Shown here piece by piece: positions 1 to 8,666 of a DNA stretch of 64,000 bases (positions within the stretch are counted from its first letter, which is position 1; each line of letters opens with the position of its first letter). The notes beneath the pieces were generated by a model. That model was not told the origin of the DNA. It searched no databases and saw only the letters and a list, made by a program, of their open reading frames with translations. Both the position numbers and the translations under genes were made by a program. The DNA lies in NCBI RefSeq assembly GCF_036030735.1, contig NZ_CP107928.1, positions 4,898,001-4,962,000 on the forward strand. The letters run 5' to 3'. The DNA comes from Streptomyces sp. NBC_00425. Lineage in GTDB: Bacteria > Actinomycetota > Actinomycetes > Streptomycetales > Streptomycetaceae.

Positions 1-887
1 GCCTTGTGCAGGGCCTTCGCGTCGTCGCCGAGCCTGCGCACGGCGATGACGTCGGCGCCGAGCGCCCGCAGCCACGGGGGCAGCATCGGGCCGAGCGCGT
101 CCCGGATGAGTCCGTCGCGCGGGCGTCCCTCGGCGAGCAGTTCGTCGCCGAGGACGAACACCTCGACCCGGGGCCGGGGGACGGCGGTCAGCGTGTCGTA
201 TCCGGCGGCAGCCGCGAGACCGAGCACGGCCGGCGTCACCACCGCTCCGGCGAGCAGCAGCTGGTCCCCGCTGCGGCACTCCTGGCCCCGCGGCCGGATG
301 TCCTGGCCGTGCTGCATCTCGCGAGTGGGGTGCAGCCGGCCGTTGTCGTCGGTGCGCCCGTGCTCGCTGCGCAGCACCGCGGTGGTGTCCGGGGGGATGC
401 GGGCTCCGGTGGCGATCCGGACGGCCTCGCCGTCGGCGAGGGGCGCGGGGGCCGTGCTGCCGGCCAGCACACCCTCGTCCCGGACATGCCAGGGGCCCGG
501 GCCGGCGACGGCCCAGCCGTCCATCGCCGAGGTGTCGAACGAGGGCAGGTCGGTGAGGGCGGTCAGCGGGGCGGCGAGGACGAGACCGAGGGCGTCGCCG
601 AGAGTCACGGAGACGGGGGTCCGGCGGGCTGCGAGGGGCCGTGCCGCCCGGGCGGCGACCGTGCGGGCCTCGGGCCAGGGGGTCGCCCGGTGGTGGTGCT
701 CCTGTGCGGGGGTCCGACGACCTGTCTCCGGGGTGCGCGACGGCGGGGCGCCCTCGCTCGCACGCCGTCCCGGACGGTGGTCACCGGTCGGGCGGGCGGG
801 GCTGTTGCCGTCCTTCACGAGGGCGAGCGCCTCCTCGACGTCGAGGTCCTCGGCGTCGAGACCCTGTCCCGTGCCGCCGGGGGTCAT
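1..887 (-). CDS. moeA: Molybdopterin molybdenumtransferase MoeA (3' end outside window)
   Basis: MoeA inserts molybdate into activated molybdopterin, the last step of Moco synthesis in the cytosol. About 295 N-terminal residues are visible and the frame is still open at the left edge. Family hallmarks are PSFDTSAMDGWAV near residue 118, a RIATGARIP segment, and a later VLGDELLAEGRPRDG stretch where the MPT-binding domain begins. About 70 residues of Pro/Arg/His-rich, poorly conserved leader precede the recognisable domain, which is unusual. The ATG at 887 overlaps the mobA stop as ATGA, so the two genes are translationally coupled. Family assignment is firm; the C-terminal half cannot be judged. 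Confidence 0.9.
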   Translation of the reverse strand, partial: MTPGGTGQGLDAEDLDVEEALALVKDGNSPARPTGDHRPGRRASEGAPPSRTPETGRRTPAQEHHHRATPWPEARTVAARAARPLAARRTPVSVTLGDALGLVLAAPLTALTDLPSFDTSAMDGWAVAGPGPWHVRDEGVLAGSTAPAPLADGEAVRIATGARIPPDTTAVLRSEHGRTDDNGRLHPTREMQHGQDIRPRGQECRSGDQLLLAGAVVTPAVLGLAAAAGYDTLTAVPRPRVEVFVLGDELLAEGRPRDGLIRDALGPMLPPWLRALGADVIAVRRLGDDAKALHK

Positions 888-1885
888 CCGGCGTCCGGTC
901 CGGAGCGGGTGGGCTCCGCGCCCGCGGTGTCGGTGCCGGCGGGTTCGGCGCCGGTGGTGTCCCCGCCGACGGGTTCCGTGCCGGTGGGTACGGTGCCGGT
1001 CGGTTCCGTGCCGGTGGGTTCGACGGCTCGGTCCTGCTCGGTCTGCGCCTCCTGGGCCCAGCGCAGCGCGAGGGCGGTGGCCTTGCGGGCGGCCTCGGCG
1101 ACGGCCTCGGGGCCTCCCTGGGCCCGCGCGGCCGCGTAGCCGACCAGGAAGGTGGTCAGCGGGGCCGCGGGCCGAGCCACCCCGTGGGCGGCGTCCCGCG
1201 CGAGGTCGAGCAGGGCGCCGGTGTCGACGTCGAGGTCGATGCCCAGTTCGTCCTTGACTGCGGAGATCCATTCATCCAACACGTGGTCATGCTCCCTGAT
1301 CCGTGCCCTGGCGGAGGCGATGTCGTCCCAGGTGTCGCAGTCGAACGAAGCGACGGGGTCGGGGACGCGGGTGAGTTCGAGTCCGGCGGTCAGCCGGCGC
1401 AGGGGCAGCCCGGCGAGACCGCCCCGGTCCGCGGTGAGCACCGCCAGTTCGCGGCGCAGGGCCGCCGTACGGTACGCGGCGACGAGCGGCTGGTCGCGGC
1501 CTTCGCCGTCGGTGAGCAGCACGCCCTCGCCCGTTCCGGCGCGCAGGACGCCCAGCAGCCGCCGCACGGTGTCCGCGGTGAGGAACGGCAGATCGGCGGA
1601 GAGGACGAGGACGTCGTCCGCCGCGGTGTGACGCAGACCGGCGTCGAGCGCGGCGACGGGACCCGCCCCGGGCGGGTCCTCGCGCGCCCAGCGCACCGGC
1701 CGGTCGGTGGGGCGGTGGGCGGCGACGACGACGGTGGCGCGCGCGTCGACGCAGGCCGCGAGCACCCGGTCCAGCAGCGCGCGCCCACCCACCCGCACAC
1801 CCGGTTTGTCGGCGCCGCCCAGCCTGCGGGCGCCGCCGCCGGCCAGCACGACGGCGTCGTAGACGGCGGACTCGTTCGAGGTCAC
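884..1885 (-). CDS. mobA: Molybdenum cofactor guanylyltransferase MobA fused to a DUF6457-type domain
   Basis: The N-terminal ~190 residues are a MobA-type nucleotidyltransferase, which adds GMP to molybdopterin; the GTP-binding loop VVLAGGGARRLGGADKP is at residues 12-28 and an SADLPFL motif follows. A linker leads to a helical segment starting DEWISAVKDELGIDL and containing FLVGYAAARA, which resembles the DUF6457 domain of actinobacterial proteins (from memory). The last ~45 residues are degenerate TGTEP-type pentapeptide repeats of no evident function. The start is GTG at 1885 with a weak ribosome site. It lies 72 bp downstream of the 2-oxoacid dehydrogenase operon on the same strand, so read-through is possible. 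Confidence 0.88.
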   Translation of the reverse strand: MTSNESAVYDAVVLAGGGARRLGGADKPGVRVGGRALLDRVLAACVDARATVVVAAHRPTDRPVRWAREDPPGAGPVAALDAGLRHTAADDVLVLSADLPFLTADTVRRLLGVLRAGTGEGVLLTDGEGRDQPLVAAYRTAALRRELAVLTADRGGLAGLPLRRLTAGLELTRVPDPVASFDCDTWDDIASARARIREHDHVLDEWISAVKDELGIDLDVDTGALLDLARDAAHGVARPAAPLTTFLVGYAAARAQGGPEAVAEAARKATALALRWAQEAQTEQDRAVEPTGTEPTGTVPTGTEPVGGDTTGAEPAGTDTAGAEPTRSGPDAG

Positions 1886-1957
1886 CCCACGAGTATGCGG
1901 TCCGCCCGGGGCAGCCGGTCCCCCTGGATCACGGGGAGCGCACGGGCCCGTCCGGGC

Positions 1958-3421
1958 TCACAGCGTGCGCAGCAGCACCGCCGGCTGCTCCACGCAGTCC
2001 GCCACGTGGCGCAGGAAACCGCCGGCCGTGCCTCCGTCGCACACCCGGTGGTCGAAGGTGAGCGAGAGCTGGACGACCTGCCGCACGGCCAGTTCGCCCT
2101 CGTGCACCCATGGCTTGGGCACGATGCGGCCGACGCCGAGCATGGCCGCCTCGGGGTGGTTCACGATCGGCGTGGATCCGTCGACACCGAACACGCCGTA
2201 GTTGTTCAGCGTGAACGTGCCGCCGGTCAGATCGGCCGGGGTGAGGCGTCCGGCACGGCCGGCCTCGGTGAGCCGGGCGAACTCCGCGGTGAGGCCCTCG
2301 GCGTCTCTGGCGTGCGCGTCGCGGACGACCGGGACGACGAGTCCGCGCTCGGTCTGCGCGGCGAATCCGAGGTGGACGTGGTCGAACCGGACGATCTCGC
2401 GGGCCGCCGTGTCGACGCTGGAGTTGAGCTCGGGGAACCGGGCCAGGGCCGCGGTGCAGATCCGGGCGAGCAGCGCGAGGAGCGAGATCTTCGGTCCGCC
2501 GGCCGCGTTCATGGCGGCGCGGGCGCGCATCAGCTCCGTCGCGTCGGCGTCCACCCAGCAGGTGGCGTCGGGGATCTCCCGCCGGCTGCGGGAGAGCTTG
2601 TCGGCGACGGCGCCCCGGACGCCCTTGAGGGGGATACGAAGGCCGTCGGCGGAGGTGCCCGGCGCGGGCGTCACGTCGGCGTCCGGCAGGGACCGCGCGG
2701 ACTGGGAGCCGACCGGCGCGGCAGGAGCACGCAGGGCGTTCTCCACATCGGCTCGCAGGATCAGCCCCTCGGGTCCGGAGCCGGTGAGCTGCCGCAGATC
2801 CAGGCCGTTCTCCCGCGCCAGGCGACGCACCAGCGGAGAGATCACAGGGACGGGACCGTCGGGCGCCGGGTGCGGGGCGCGGACGGCACCGGCCTCGACC
2901 GGCACCGCCACGGGAGCCGGAGCGGCGCCGGACGGGGCAAGCGGCGCCGCCGCCGGAGCCGTCGCGGCCTCGGAGGGGGAGTGCGTCGTCGCCGGAGCGA
3001 CGCCAGGCCTCGTCATCGGAGCGGCGGCCGGCGGCGTCGGCCGCACCCGCCTGCGCCGTGCCGGGGCCTCGGACGTGCCGTACCCCACCAGCACGTTGCC
3101 CGAGCCCTCGGCCGCGCCGGCCGGTCCACCCCGTCCGGGCGGGTCGGCGGGCCCGAGCGCGTCGCCGGAAGCGGGGGCGCCGACCGCGACCGTGATCAGC
3201 GGGGCGCCGACGGGCAGTTCCGTGCCCTCCTCGCCGAAGCGGGCCGTGACCACGCCGCCGTAGGGGCAGGGCACCTCGACCATCGCCTTGGCCGTTTCGA
3301 CCTCGACGACCGGCTGGTCGACGGCGACCACGTCGCCGACCTGGACCAGCCAACGGACGATCTCCGCCTCGGTGAGCCCTTCTCCGAGGTCGGGCAGCTT
3401 GAACTCCAGCACCTGTGCCAT
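1958..3421 (-). CDS. bkdC: Branched-chain 2-oxoacid dehydrogenase E2 (dihydrolipoamide acyltransferase)
   Basis: 487-residue E2 core of a 2-oxoacid dehydrogenase complex, which moves the acyl group from lipoamide to CoA. Residues 5-80 are one lipoyl domain with lipoyl-lysine K45 in VETAKAMVE. A long Ala/Pro linker follows, then a peripheral subunit-binding domain (PLVRRLARENGLDL) and the catalytic acyltransferase domain ending with the active-site pair in FDHRVCDGG. The ATG at 3421 overlaps the E1-beta stop by one base (TGATG). The subunit arrangement, one lipoyl domain and the Lrp neighbour favour a branched-chain rather than pyruvate substrate; that is inference. No E3 gene is nearby. Confidence 0.92.
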   Translation of the reverse strand: MAQVLEFKLPDLGEGLTEAEIVRWLVQVGDVVAVDQPVVEVETAKAMVEVPCPYGGVVTARFGEEGTELPVGAPLITVAVGAPASGDALGPADPPGRGGPAGAAEGSGNVLVGYGTSEAPARRRRVRPTPPAAAPMTRPGVAPATTHSPSEAATAPAAAPLAPSGAAPAPVAVPVEAGAVRAPHPAPDGPVPVISPLVRRLARENGLDLRQLTGSGPEGLILRADVENALRAPAAPVGSQSARSLPDADVTPAPGTSADGLRIPLKGVRGAVADKLSRSRREIPDATCWVDADATELMRARAAMNAAGGPKISLLALLARICTAALARFPELNSSVDTAAREIVRFDHVHLGFAAQTERGLVVPVVRDAHARDAEGLTAEFARLTEAGRAGRLTPADLTGGTFTLNNYGVFGVDGSTPIVNHPEAAMLGVGRIVPKPWVHEGELAVRQVVQLSLTFDHRVCDGGTAGGFLRHVADCVEQPAVLLRTL

Positions 3422-4425
3422 CAGTTCCCGGCCTCCCACTGCAGCCGCGCCACGGCGTCCAGGATGCGGTCGACGCCGGGCAGGTGATGGCGCTCCAGCA
3501 TCGGCGGCGGATACGGCAGATCGAACCCGGCGACGCGCAGCACCGGCGCCTCCAGGTGGTGGAAGCAGCGCTCGGTGACGCGGGCCGCGATCTCTCCGCC
3601 CGGGCCGCCGAACGAGCCCGACTCGTGGACGACGACCGCGCGGCCGGTGCGCCGCACCGACGCGGCGACCGTCTCGTCGTCGAAGGGCACCAGGGACCGC
3701 AGGTCGACGACCTCGAGGTCCCACCCCTCGGCCCGCGCCGCCTCGGCGGCCTCGAGACAGACCGGCACCGACGGCCCGTACGTGATCAGGGTCGCGCTGC
3801 GGCCCGGGCGCCGCACGACCGCACGGCCGATCGGCTCGACCGACTGCGGTTCCTGCGGGTTCCAGGAGTCCTTGGACCAGTACAGGCGCTTGGGTTCGAG
3901 GAAGACGACCGGGTCGTCGGAGGCGATGGCGGCGCGCAGCAGGCCGTAGGCGTCGGCGACCGTGGCGGGCGTGACGACGTGCAGGCCCGGCGTCGCGATG
4001 TAGTACGCCTCGGAGGAGTCGCTGTGGTGCTCGACGCCGCCGATGCCGCCGCCGTAGGGCACGCGGACGGTGATCGGCAGGGGCATCCGGCCGCGGGTGC
4101 GGTTGCGCATGCGCGCGACATGGCTGATGAGCTGCTCGAACGCCGGATAGGCGAAGGCGTCGAACTGCATCTCCACGACCGGGCGCAGGCCGTACATGGC
4201 CATGCCGACGGCGGTGCCGAGGATGCCGGCCTCGGCGAGCGGGGTGTCCGTGCAGCGGTCCTCGCCGAACTCCTTCGCGAGCCCGTCGGTGACCCGGAAC
4301 ACCCCGCCGAGGGCGCCCACGTCCTCGCCCAGGACGTGCACGGCCGGGTCGGCGGCCATCGCGTCACGGAGCGCGCGCGTGAGTGCCTGCGCCATGGTGG
4401 CGGGCTTGAGGGCGACCGTCGTCAT
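3421..4425 (-). CDS. bkdB: Branched-chain 2-oxoacid dehydrogenase E1 beta subunit
   Basis: 334 residues, the usual length for E1-beta. It shows the N-terminal LGEDVGALGGVFRVTDGL segment, the DTPLAEAGILGTAVGMA motif of the pyrimidine-binding domain and a C-terminal transketolase-like domain (ATLITYGPSV, VVDLRSLVPFD, VHESGSFGG). With E1-alpha it makes the thiamin-diphosphate decarboxylase that loads acyl groups on E2. The start codon overlaps the E1-alpha stop as TGATG and its own stop overlaps the E2 start in the same way, so the three genes are tightly coupled. Confidence 0.94.
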   Translation of the reverse strand: MTTVALKPATMAQALTRALRDAMAADPAVHVLGEDVGALGGVFRVTDGLAKEFGEDRCTDTPLAEAGILGTAVGMAMYGLRPVVEMQFDAFAYPAFEQLISHVARMRNRTRGRMPLPITVRVPYGGGIGGVEHHSDSSEAYYIATPGLHVVTPATVADAYGLLRAAIASDDPVVFLEPKRLYWSKDSWNPQEPQSVEPIGRAVVRRPGRSATLITYGPSVPVCLEAAEAARAEGWDLEVVDLRSLVPFDDETVAASVRRTGRAVVVHESGSFGGPGGEIAARVTERCFHHLEAPVLRVAGFDLPYPPPMLERHHLPGVDRILDAVARLQWEAGN

Positions 4426-5558
4426 CAGTGCGCGCCTTCCTGCTCGGCCTCGAGCTCCGCCCGCAGCAGATCCTGCTGCTCGCGCAGCTGCGGGGTGGGT
4501 TCGGCGTACACGTGGGAGAACAGGTCCATGGGGTCGAGGACCGCGTCCTGGTTCATCCGGGCGCGCAGGTCGGCGGCCATCTCCTCGGCGGCCTCGCGCA
4601 CGGTGCGCCGGGTGTCGTCGTCGAGCAGCCCGCGCGCGGTCAGTTCGTGCTCCAGCAGCTCGATCGGGTCGTGCTCACGCCAGGTCTCGACCTCGGCGTC
4701 GGCGCGGTAGCGGGTCGCGTCGTCGGCGTTGGTGTGCGCGTCGATGCGGTACGTCACCGCCTCCACGAGGGTCGGCCCGCCGCCTTCACGCGCGCGGCGC
4801 ACGGCGTCGGCCAGCACCTCGTGCACGGCGACCGCGTCGTTGCCGTCGACCAGCCGGCCCGGCATGCCGTATCCGACGGCCTTGTGGGCCAGCGACGGGG
4901 CGGCGGTCTGCTTGGCGAGCGGCACGGAGATCGCGAAGCCGTTGTTCTGCACGAAGAAGACGACGGGCGCCTGCCAGACGGCGGCGAAGTTCAGCGCCTC
5001 GTGGAAGTCGCCCTCGCTGGTGCCTCCGTCGCCGACCATGGCGAGCGCGACCACGTCGTCGCCCTTGAGGCGGGCGGCGTGCGCGAGGCCGACGGCGTGC
5101 GGGAGCTGGGTGGCGAGCGGGGTGCACAAGGGCGCGACCCGGTGCTCGTAGGGGTCGTAGCCGGTGTGCCAGTCGCCGCGCAGCAGGGTGAGGGCCTCGA
5201 CCGGGTCCACACCGCGTGCGACGACGGCGAGGGTGTCGCGGTAGCTGGGGAAGAGCCAGTCCCGCTCCTGCAGGACGAGCGCGGCGGCGACCTCGCAGGC
5301 CTCCTGGCCGGTGCTGGACGGGTAGACGGCGAGTCGGCCCTGCTTGGTGAGGGCGGTGGCCTGGACGTTGTACCGACGACCGCGCACCAGCTGCGCGTGC
5401 AGCCTGCGCAGCAGCTCCGGGTCGGCCTGCGCGGCCGCCTCGGTGCCGAGGACGCGGTACGGCTCCGCGTCGGGCAGCAGCGGCGCGGGGTCGGTACGGG
5501 GCTGCCAGGCCGGCGGCGGAGTCGGCCGGTACGCGCCCCGCTGCTCCATGACCGTCAT
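4425..5558 (-). CDS. bkdA: Branched-chain 2-oxoacid dehydrogenase E1 alpha subunit
   Basis: 377 residues. The thiamin-diphosphate signature runs from GDGGTSEGDFHEALNFA to VQNNGFAIS, and the phosphorylation-loop region YRIDAHTNADDATRY is recognisable. First gene of the three-gene operon. ATG at 5558 is chosen because GAGGAGG lies about 8 bp upstream; a second ATG 9 bp downstream is possible. The 175-bp gap to the divergent Lrp gene carries a 14-bp palindrome (5619-5632) shared with the paa promoters and an inverted pair of DnaA-box-like sites. Product of the complex: branched acyl-CoAs for valine, leucine and isoleucine breakdown and branched fatty acid priming. Confidence 0.94.
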   Translation of the reverse strand: MTVMEQRGAYRPTPPPAWQPRTDPAPLLPDAEPYRVLGTEAAAQADPELLRRLHAQLVRGRRYNVQATALTKQGRLAVYPSSTGQEACEVAAALVLQERDWLFPSYRDTLAVVARGVDPVEALTLLRGDWHTGYDPYEHRVAPLCTPLATQLPHAVGLAHAARLKGDDVVALAMVGDGGTSEGDFHEALNFAAVWQAPVVFFVQNNGFAISVPLAKQTAAPSLAHKAVGYGMPGRLVDGNDAVAVHEVLADAVRRAREGGGPTLVEAVTYRIDAHTNADDATRYRADAEVETWREHDPIELLEHELTARGLLDDDTRRTVREAAEEMAADLRARMNQDAVLDPMDLFSHVYAEPTPQLREQQDLLRAELEAEQEGAH

Positions 5559-5618
5559 GACGGCACCTCCTCGGAGGAGTGGCTACGGGCGGCGCGTCGG
5601 TTGTGATGCGCCTCACCT

Positions 5619-5632
5619 ACCGATTGTTCGGT
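5619..5632. promoter_or_regulatory. TetR-type operator upstream of bkdABC
   Basis: ACCGATTGTTCGGT, 60 bp upstream of the bkdA start. It differs by one base from the site at 8564 and from the reverse complement of the site at 14085. Inferred target of the TetR regulator encoded at 6406-6996. Confidence 0.6.
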
Positions 5633-5662
5633 CGTCGGCACATTTTGGCTACAGGGCCCCTC

Positions 5663-5693
5663 AGGCTGTGGACAAACGGTTCTCCACAGCCTG
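5663..5693. promoter_or_regulatory. Inverted pair of DnaA-box-like sites
   Basis: A perfect 11-bp inverted repeat (CAGGCTGTGGA / TCCACAGCCTG) separated by 9 bp. It holds TGTGGACAA (5667-5675), which is an exact DnaA box, and TTCTCCACA (5680-5688). It lies 41 bp upstream of the Lrp gene, so it could be a DnaA site, an Lrp-type operator or an RNA hairpin. Confidence 0.5.
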
Positions 5694-5733
5694 AGATGGG
5701 TGCAGTACGTCCATACGGGAGAGGCAGGGGGAC

Positions 5734-6402
5734 ATGGCACCTGAACAAATGGCCGAAGGGCCACAGAGCGGTGCCGCGCTTCCGACGGGCGATTTCGCGT
5801 CGGACGGCCCCCGGCCTTCCGGCGGTTCCGCACCGAGCAGTCCGCAGCCTTCGGGCGCTTGCGCACCGAGCGGTCCCCAGCCGCCGGGAGGCCCTCCGCC
5901 GTCCTCCGGGACCGGGACCGGCCCTTCGCCGTCGGCCGGCGCCCCGCTGCCGCCGCCGCGCCCGCTCGACGCCATCGACCAGGACATCCTGCAGATGCTC
6001 CAGGCGGACGGCCGCGCCTCCATACGGTCGGTCGCCGAACGGGTCCACGTCTCGCGGGCCAACGCCTACGCGCGGATCAACCGGCTCATCGAGGACGGCG
6101 TCATCCGCGGCTTCGGCGCCCGCGTCGACCACGAGCGGGCGGGACAGGGCACGAGCGCCTACATCACCCTGACGATCGTGCAGAACTCCTGGCGGACCGT
6201 GCGCGAGCAGCTCAGACGGCTGCCCGGCGCCTCCCACATCGCCCTCGTCGGGGGCGACTTCGACGTCCTGCTCCTGGTGCACACACCCGACAACCGGGCG
6301 CTGCGCGAGGTGGTCCTCACCCGTCTCCAGGCGATCCCGGAGGTGCTCAGCACCCGCACCCTGCTCGTGTTCGAGGAGGAGGACCTGGAGCCCCAGGGCT
6401 GA
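5734..6402 (+). CDS. bkdR: Lrp/AsnC-family transcriptional regulator (BkdR-like)
   Basis: 222 residues. After a Pro/Ser/Gly-rich leader of about 77 residues comes a winged-helix region (ASIRSVAERVHVSRANAYA, about 95-113) and a C-terminal RAM ligand-binding domain (HIALVGGDFDVLLLVHT). No later in-frame start before the HTH is convincing, so the long leader is kept; GAGAGG and GGGGG precede the ATG. Lrp proteins usually sense amino acids and form octamers. Divergent placement beside bkdABC supports a BkdR role in branched-chain amino acid catabolism. It ends 3 bp before the convergent TetR gene. Confidence 0.88.
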   Translation: MAPEQMAEGPQSGAALPTGDFASDGPRPSGGSAPSSPQPSGACAPSGPQPPGGPPPSSGTGTGPSPSAGAPLPPPRPLDAIDQDILQMLQADGRASIRSVAERVHVSRANAYARINRLIEDGVIRGFGARVDHERAGQGTSAYITLTIVQNSWRTVREQLRRLPGASHIALVGGDFDVLLLVHTPDNRALREVVLTRLQAIPEVLSTRTLLVFEEEDLEPQG

Positions 6403-6405
6403 GCC

Positions 6406-6996
6406 CTAAGGGGCCGTGCGCAGCCCTTCGAAGACGAGCCGCACCACCGCGTCCGCCACCTCGCTCTCGACCATCCCGCGGCCGCCGGGCCGGTACCACT
6501 CGACGATCGAGTTGATCATCCCGAAGACCAGGCGGGTCGCGAGGCGCACCTCCATGTCGCCGCGCACCTCCCCCTCGGCGGCGGCCGCCCTCAGCAGCTC
6601 GGCGACCCGGTGGTCGAAGTCCCGGCGCCGCTCCAGGGCCCACCGCTCGGTGTCGGTGTTGCCGCGCACCCGCAGCAGCAGCGTCACGTACGGCAGTTCA
6701 CCTATGAGGACCTCGACCATGCGCCGCACGACGTACTCGAGGCGTTCCGAGGCGTGCCCCGCGCGCGCGTGCTCCTCGTCGAGGATCGCGAACAGTCCGT
6801 CCAGCGCCCGGCTGACGGCACGCCGCAGGAGTTCCTCCTTGCCGGCGACGTGGTGGTAGATCGACGACTTGGAGATGCCGGCCGCCCTGGAGAGGTGCTC
6901 CATGGAGGTGCCGTCGTAGCCGCGCTCGTTGAAGACCTGGACGGCGACGGAGAGCAGGCTCTCCGGGGTGTACGTGTCGCGCTTGGCGGTGGTCAC
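6406..6996 (-). CDS. TetR/AcrR-family repressor, probably PaaR-like
   Basis: 196 residues. N-terminal HTH at about 12-52 with GTSMEHLSRAAGISKSSIYHH; the C-terminal part is all-helical and fits a TetR ligand domain. The GTG start at 6996 overlaps the paaH stop (GTGA), so it is cotranscribed with a phenylacetate gene. Three near-identical 14-bp palindromes stand before bkdABC, between paaH and paaN, and before paaABCDE. The simplest inference is that this protein binds them and is relieved by an aryl- or acyl-CoA. The ligand is not visible from sequence. Confidence 0.85.
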   Translation of the reverse strand: MTTAKRDTYTPESLLSVAVQVFNERGYDGTSMEHLSRAAGISKSSIYHHVAGKEELLRRAVSRALDGLFAILDEEHARAGHASERLEYVVRRMVEVLIGELPYVTLLLRVRGNTDTERWALERRRDFDHRVAELLRAAAAEGEVRGDMEVRLATRLVFGMINSIVEWYRPGGRGMVESEVADAVVRLVFEGLRTAP

Positions 6997-8507
6997 GAGG
7001 CGCCCTCCCGCTTCTCCGTGGCGTAGGAGTGCCGGTAGAGCGCGAGGGACGGCGCGTAACGCCCGGAGGGGTCGCGTTCGTGCAGGTCGTCGAGGAGGGC
7101 GCAGGCCCAGGTGCGGCCGAGCCGGCGGCTCCACTCGAACGGGCCGAGGGGGTAGTTCACGCCGAGGCGCATGGCGGTGTCGACGTCCTCCTCGGTGGCG
7201 ACGCCCTTGGCGACCGCGTCGTGCGCGAGGTCGACGATCCGGGCGACCGTGCGGGCGACGATCATGCCGGGGACGTCCCCGATGACGCTGACGTCCTTGC
7301 CGAGCGCCTGGAACAGGCCGACCGCCTCGGACATGGTCTGGGGGGAGGTGTCCTGGGAGGAGGCGAGCGCGATGCGGGTGGCCTTGCGGTAGTCCAGGGC
7401 GAGGTCGAAGTAGACGACGTCGCGGAACTCCACGGAGGTCTGGCCGTCGGCGAGGGCGAGCTGGCCGCCGCCGGGCAGCACCAGGCGGGTGCCGTGGTCC
7501 TCGTCCTCCTCGCGGACCTGGATGCCCGCCTCCCGGATCAGCGCGAGCAGCTCGGACGCGGGGCCCAGGTTGCCCTCGGCGACGACGTACGCGGGCGGCC
7601 GGGCCTTCTCCGCGGTGTGCGGCTCGGCCGGTTCGGCGCCCTCCCGGTAGTCGTACCAGCCCTGGCCGCTCTTGCGGCCGAGGCGGCCCGACTCCACGAG
7701 GCGCCGCTGGGCGAGCGAGGGCGTGAAGCGCACGTCCTGGAAGAAGGACTGCCACACGGAGTGCGTGACGGACTCGTTGACGTCCTGTCCGATCAGGTCG
7801 GTCAGCTCGAAGGCGCCCATCCGGAAGCCGCCCGACTCGCGCAGGATCGCGTCGATGGTGGCCGGGTCGGCGCCCTGCGCCTCGTAGACGGCGAACGCCT
7901 CGGCGTAGAAGGGCCGCGCGATGCGGTTGACGATGAAGCCGGGGGTGTCGGCGCAGGCGACGGGCGTCTTTCCCCAGGCCCGGGCGGTCTCGTACGCGCG
8001 CGTGGCCGACGTGACGTCGGTGGCGTACCCGGAGACGACCTCGACCAGCGGCAGCAGCGGCGCCGGGTTGAAGAAGTGCAGGCCGACGAAGCGCCCCGGG
8101 TTGCGCAGGGCGCCGGCGACCGCGGTCACCGACAGGGAGGAGGTGTTGGTGGCGAGCAGGCAGTCCTCGCCGACGACGTCCTCCAGTTGCCGGAACAGCT
8201 CCTGCTTGGCGTCCAGCCGCTCGACGACGGCCTCCACGACCAGGGAGCAGTCCGCGAGGTCGGCGATGCTCTCCGCGGGCCGCAGCCTGGCGCGTGCCTC
8301 GTCCCGGTCGGCGGCGGCGAGGCGGTCCTTCTCGACGAGCCGGTCCAGGCGTGCGCCGATCGCGGCGGCCGCCTCGCGGGCACGGCCGGGAACGGCGTCG
8401 TACAGCCGCACGGGGTGTCCCGCGACCAGGGCGACCTGGGCGATGCCCTGGCCCATGGTGCCGGTGCCGACGACGGCGACGGCGCTGCTGGGGTCGAGTC
8501 CTGTCAT
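6993..8507 (-). CDS. paaH: 3-hydroxyacyl-CoA dehydrogenase (PaaH-type, duplicated C-terminal domain)
   Basis: 504 residues. An N-terminal Rossmann fold has the NAD motif VGTGTMGQG at 13-21 and the segments TNTSSLSV and GLHFFNPAPL. The first dehydrogenase C-terminal domain includes GRKSGQGWYDY. A second, shorter C-terminal domain (SEAVGLFQALGKD to YPLGPFEW) gives the ~500-residue length of PaaH/PaaC-type enzymes rather than the ~290 of short FadB-like ones. It would oxidise 3-hydroxyadipyl-CoA late in the phenylacetate pathway. GGGAGG lies before the ATG. Divergent from paaN across an operator-bearing promoter. Confidence 0.88.
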   Translation of the reverse strand: MTGLDPSSAVAVVGTGTMGQGIAQVALVAGHPVRLYDAVPGRAREAAAAIGARLDRLVEKDRLAAADRDEARARLRPAESIADLADCSLVVEAVVERLDAKQELFRQLEDVVGEDCLLATNTSSLSVTAVAGALRNPGRFVGLHFFNPAPLLPLVEVVSGYATDVTSATRAYETARAWGKTPVACADTPGFIVNRIARPFYAEAFAVYEAQGADPATIDAILRESGGFRMGAFELTDLIGQDVNESVTHSVWQSFFQDVRFTPSLAQRRLVESGRLGRKSGQGWYDYREGAEPAEPHTAEKARPPAYVVAEGNLGPASELLALIREAGIQVREEDEDHGTRLVLPGGGQLALADGQTSVEFRDVVYFDLALDYRKATRIALASSQDTSPQTMSEAVGLFQALGKDVSVIGDVPGMIVARTVARIVDLAHDAVAKGVATEEDVDTAMRLGVNYPLGPFEWSRRLGRTWACALLDDLHERDPSGRYAPSLALYRHSYATEKREGAS

Positions 8508-8555
8508 GTGCGCGATCCTCCCGCACGGGGATTTCCACAGATGCGGCAGGCCCCC

Positions 8556-8583
8556 TTGTCCCGACCGATCGTTCGGTTACTCT
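8556..8583 (+). promoter_or_regulatory. paaN promoter with embedded TetR-type operator
   Basis: TTGTCC (8556-8561) and TACTCT (8578-8583) are 16 bp apart, and the 14-bp palindrome-like ACCGATCGTTCGGT (8564-8577) fills the spacer. A repressor there would block RNA polymerase directly. The element also sits 56 bp upstream of paaH, so it could serve both directions. Confidence 0.6.
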
Positions 8584-8666
8584 AGCCGTGACTGGCTGTT
8601 CCTGCCCAGGTTTCCGCCAGGTCATGAGCTCGACGGAGAGTTCTCAAGACGAGGAGTTGGTCCCGC

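Noticed and set aside
641..3487. 948-codon open frame on the plus strand
   Set aside because: Antisense to mobA and the E2 gene, which have clear families; long frames on the other strand are normal at this GC content.
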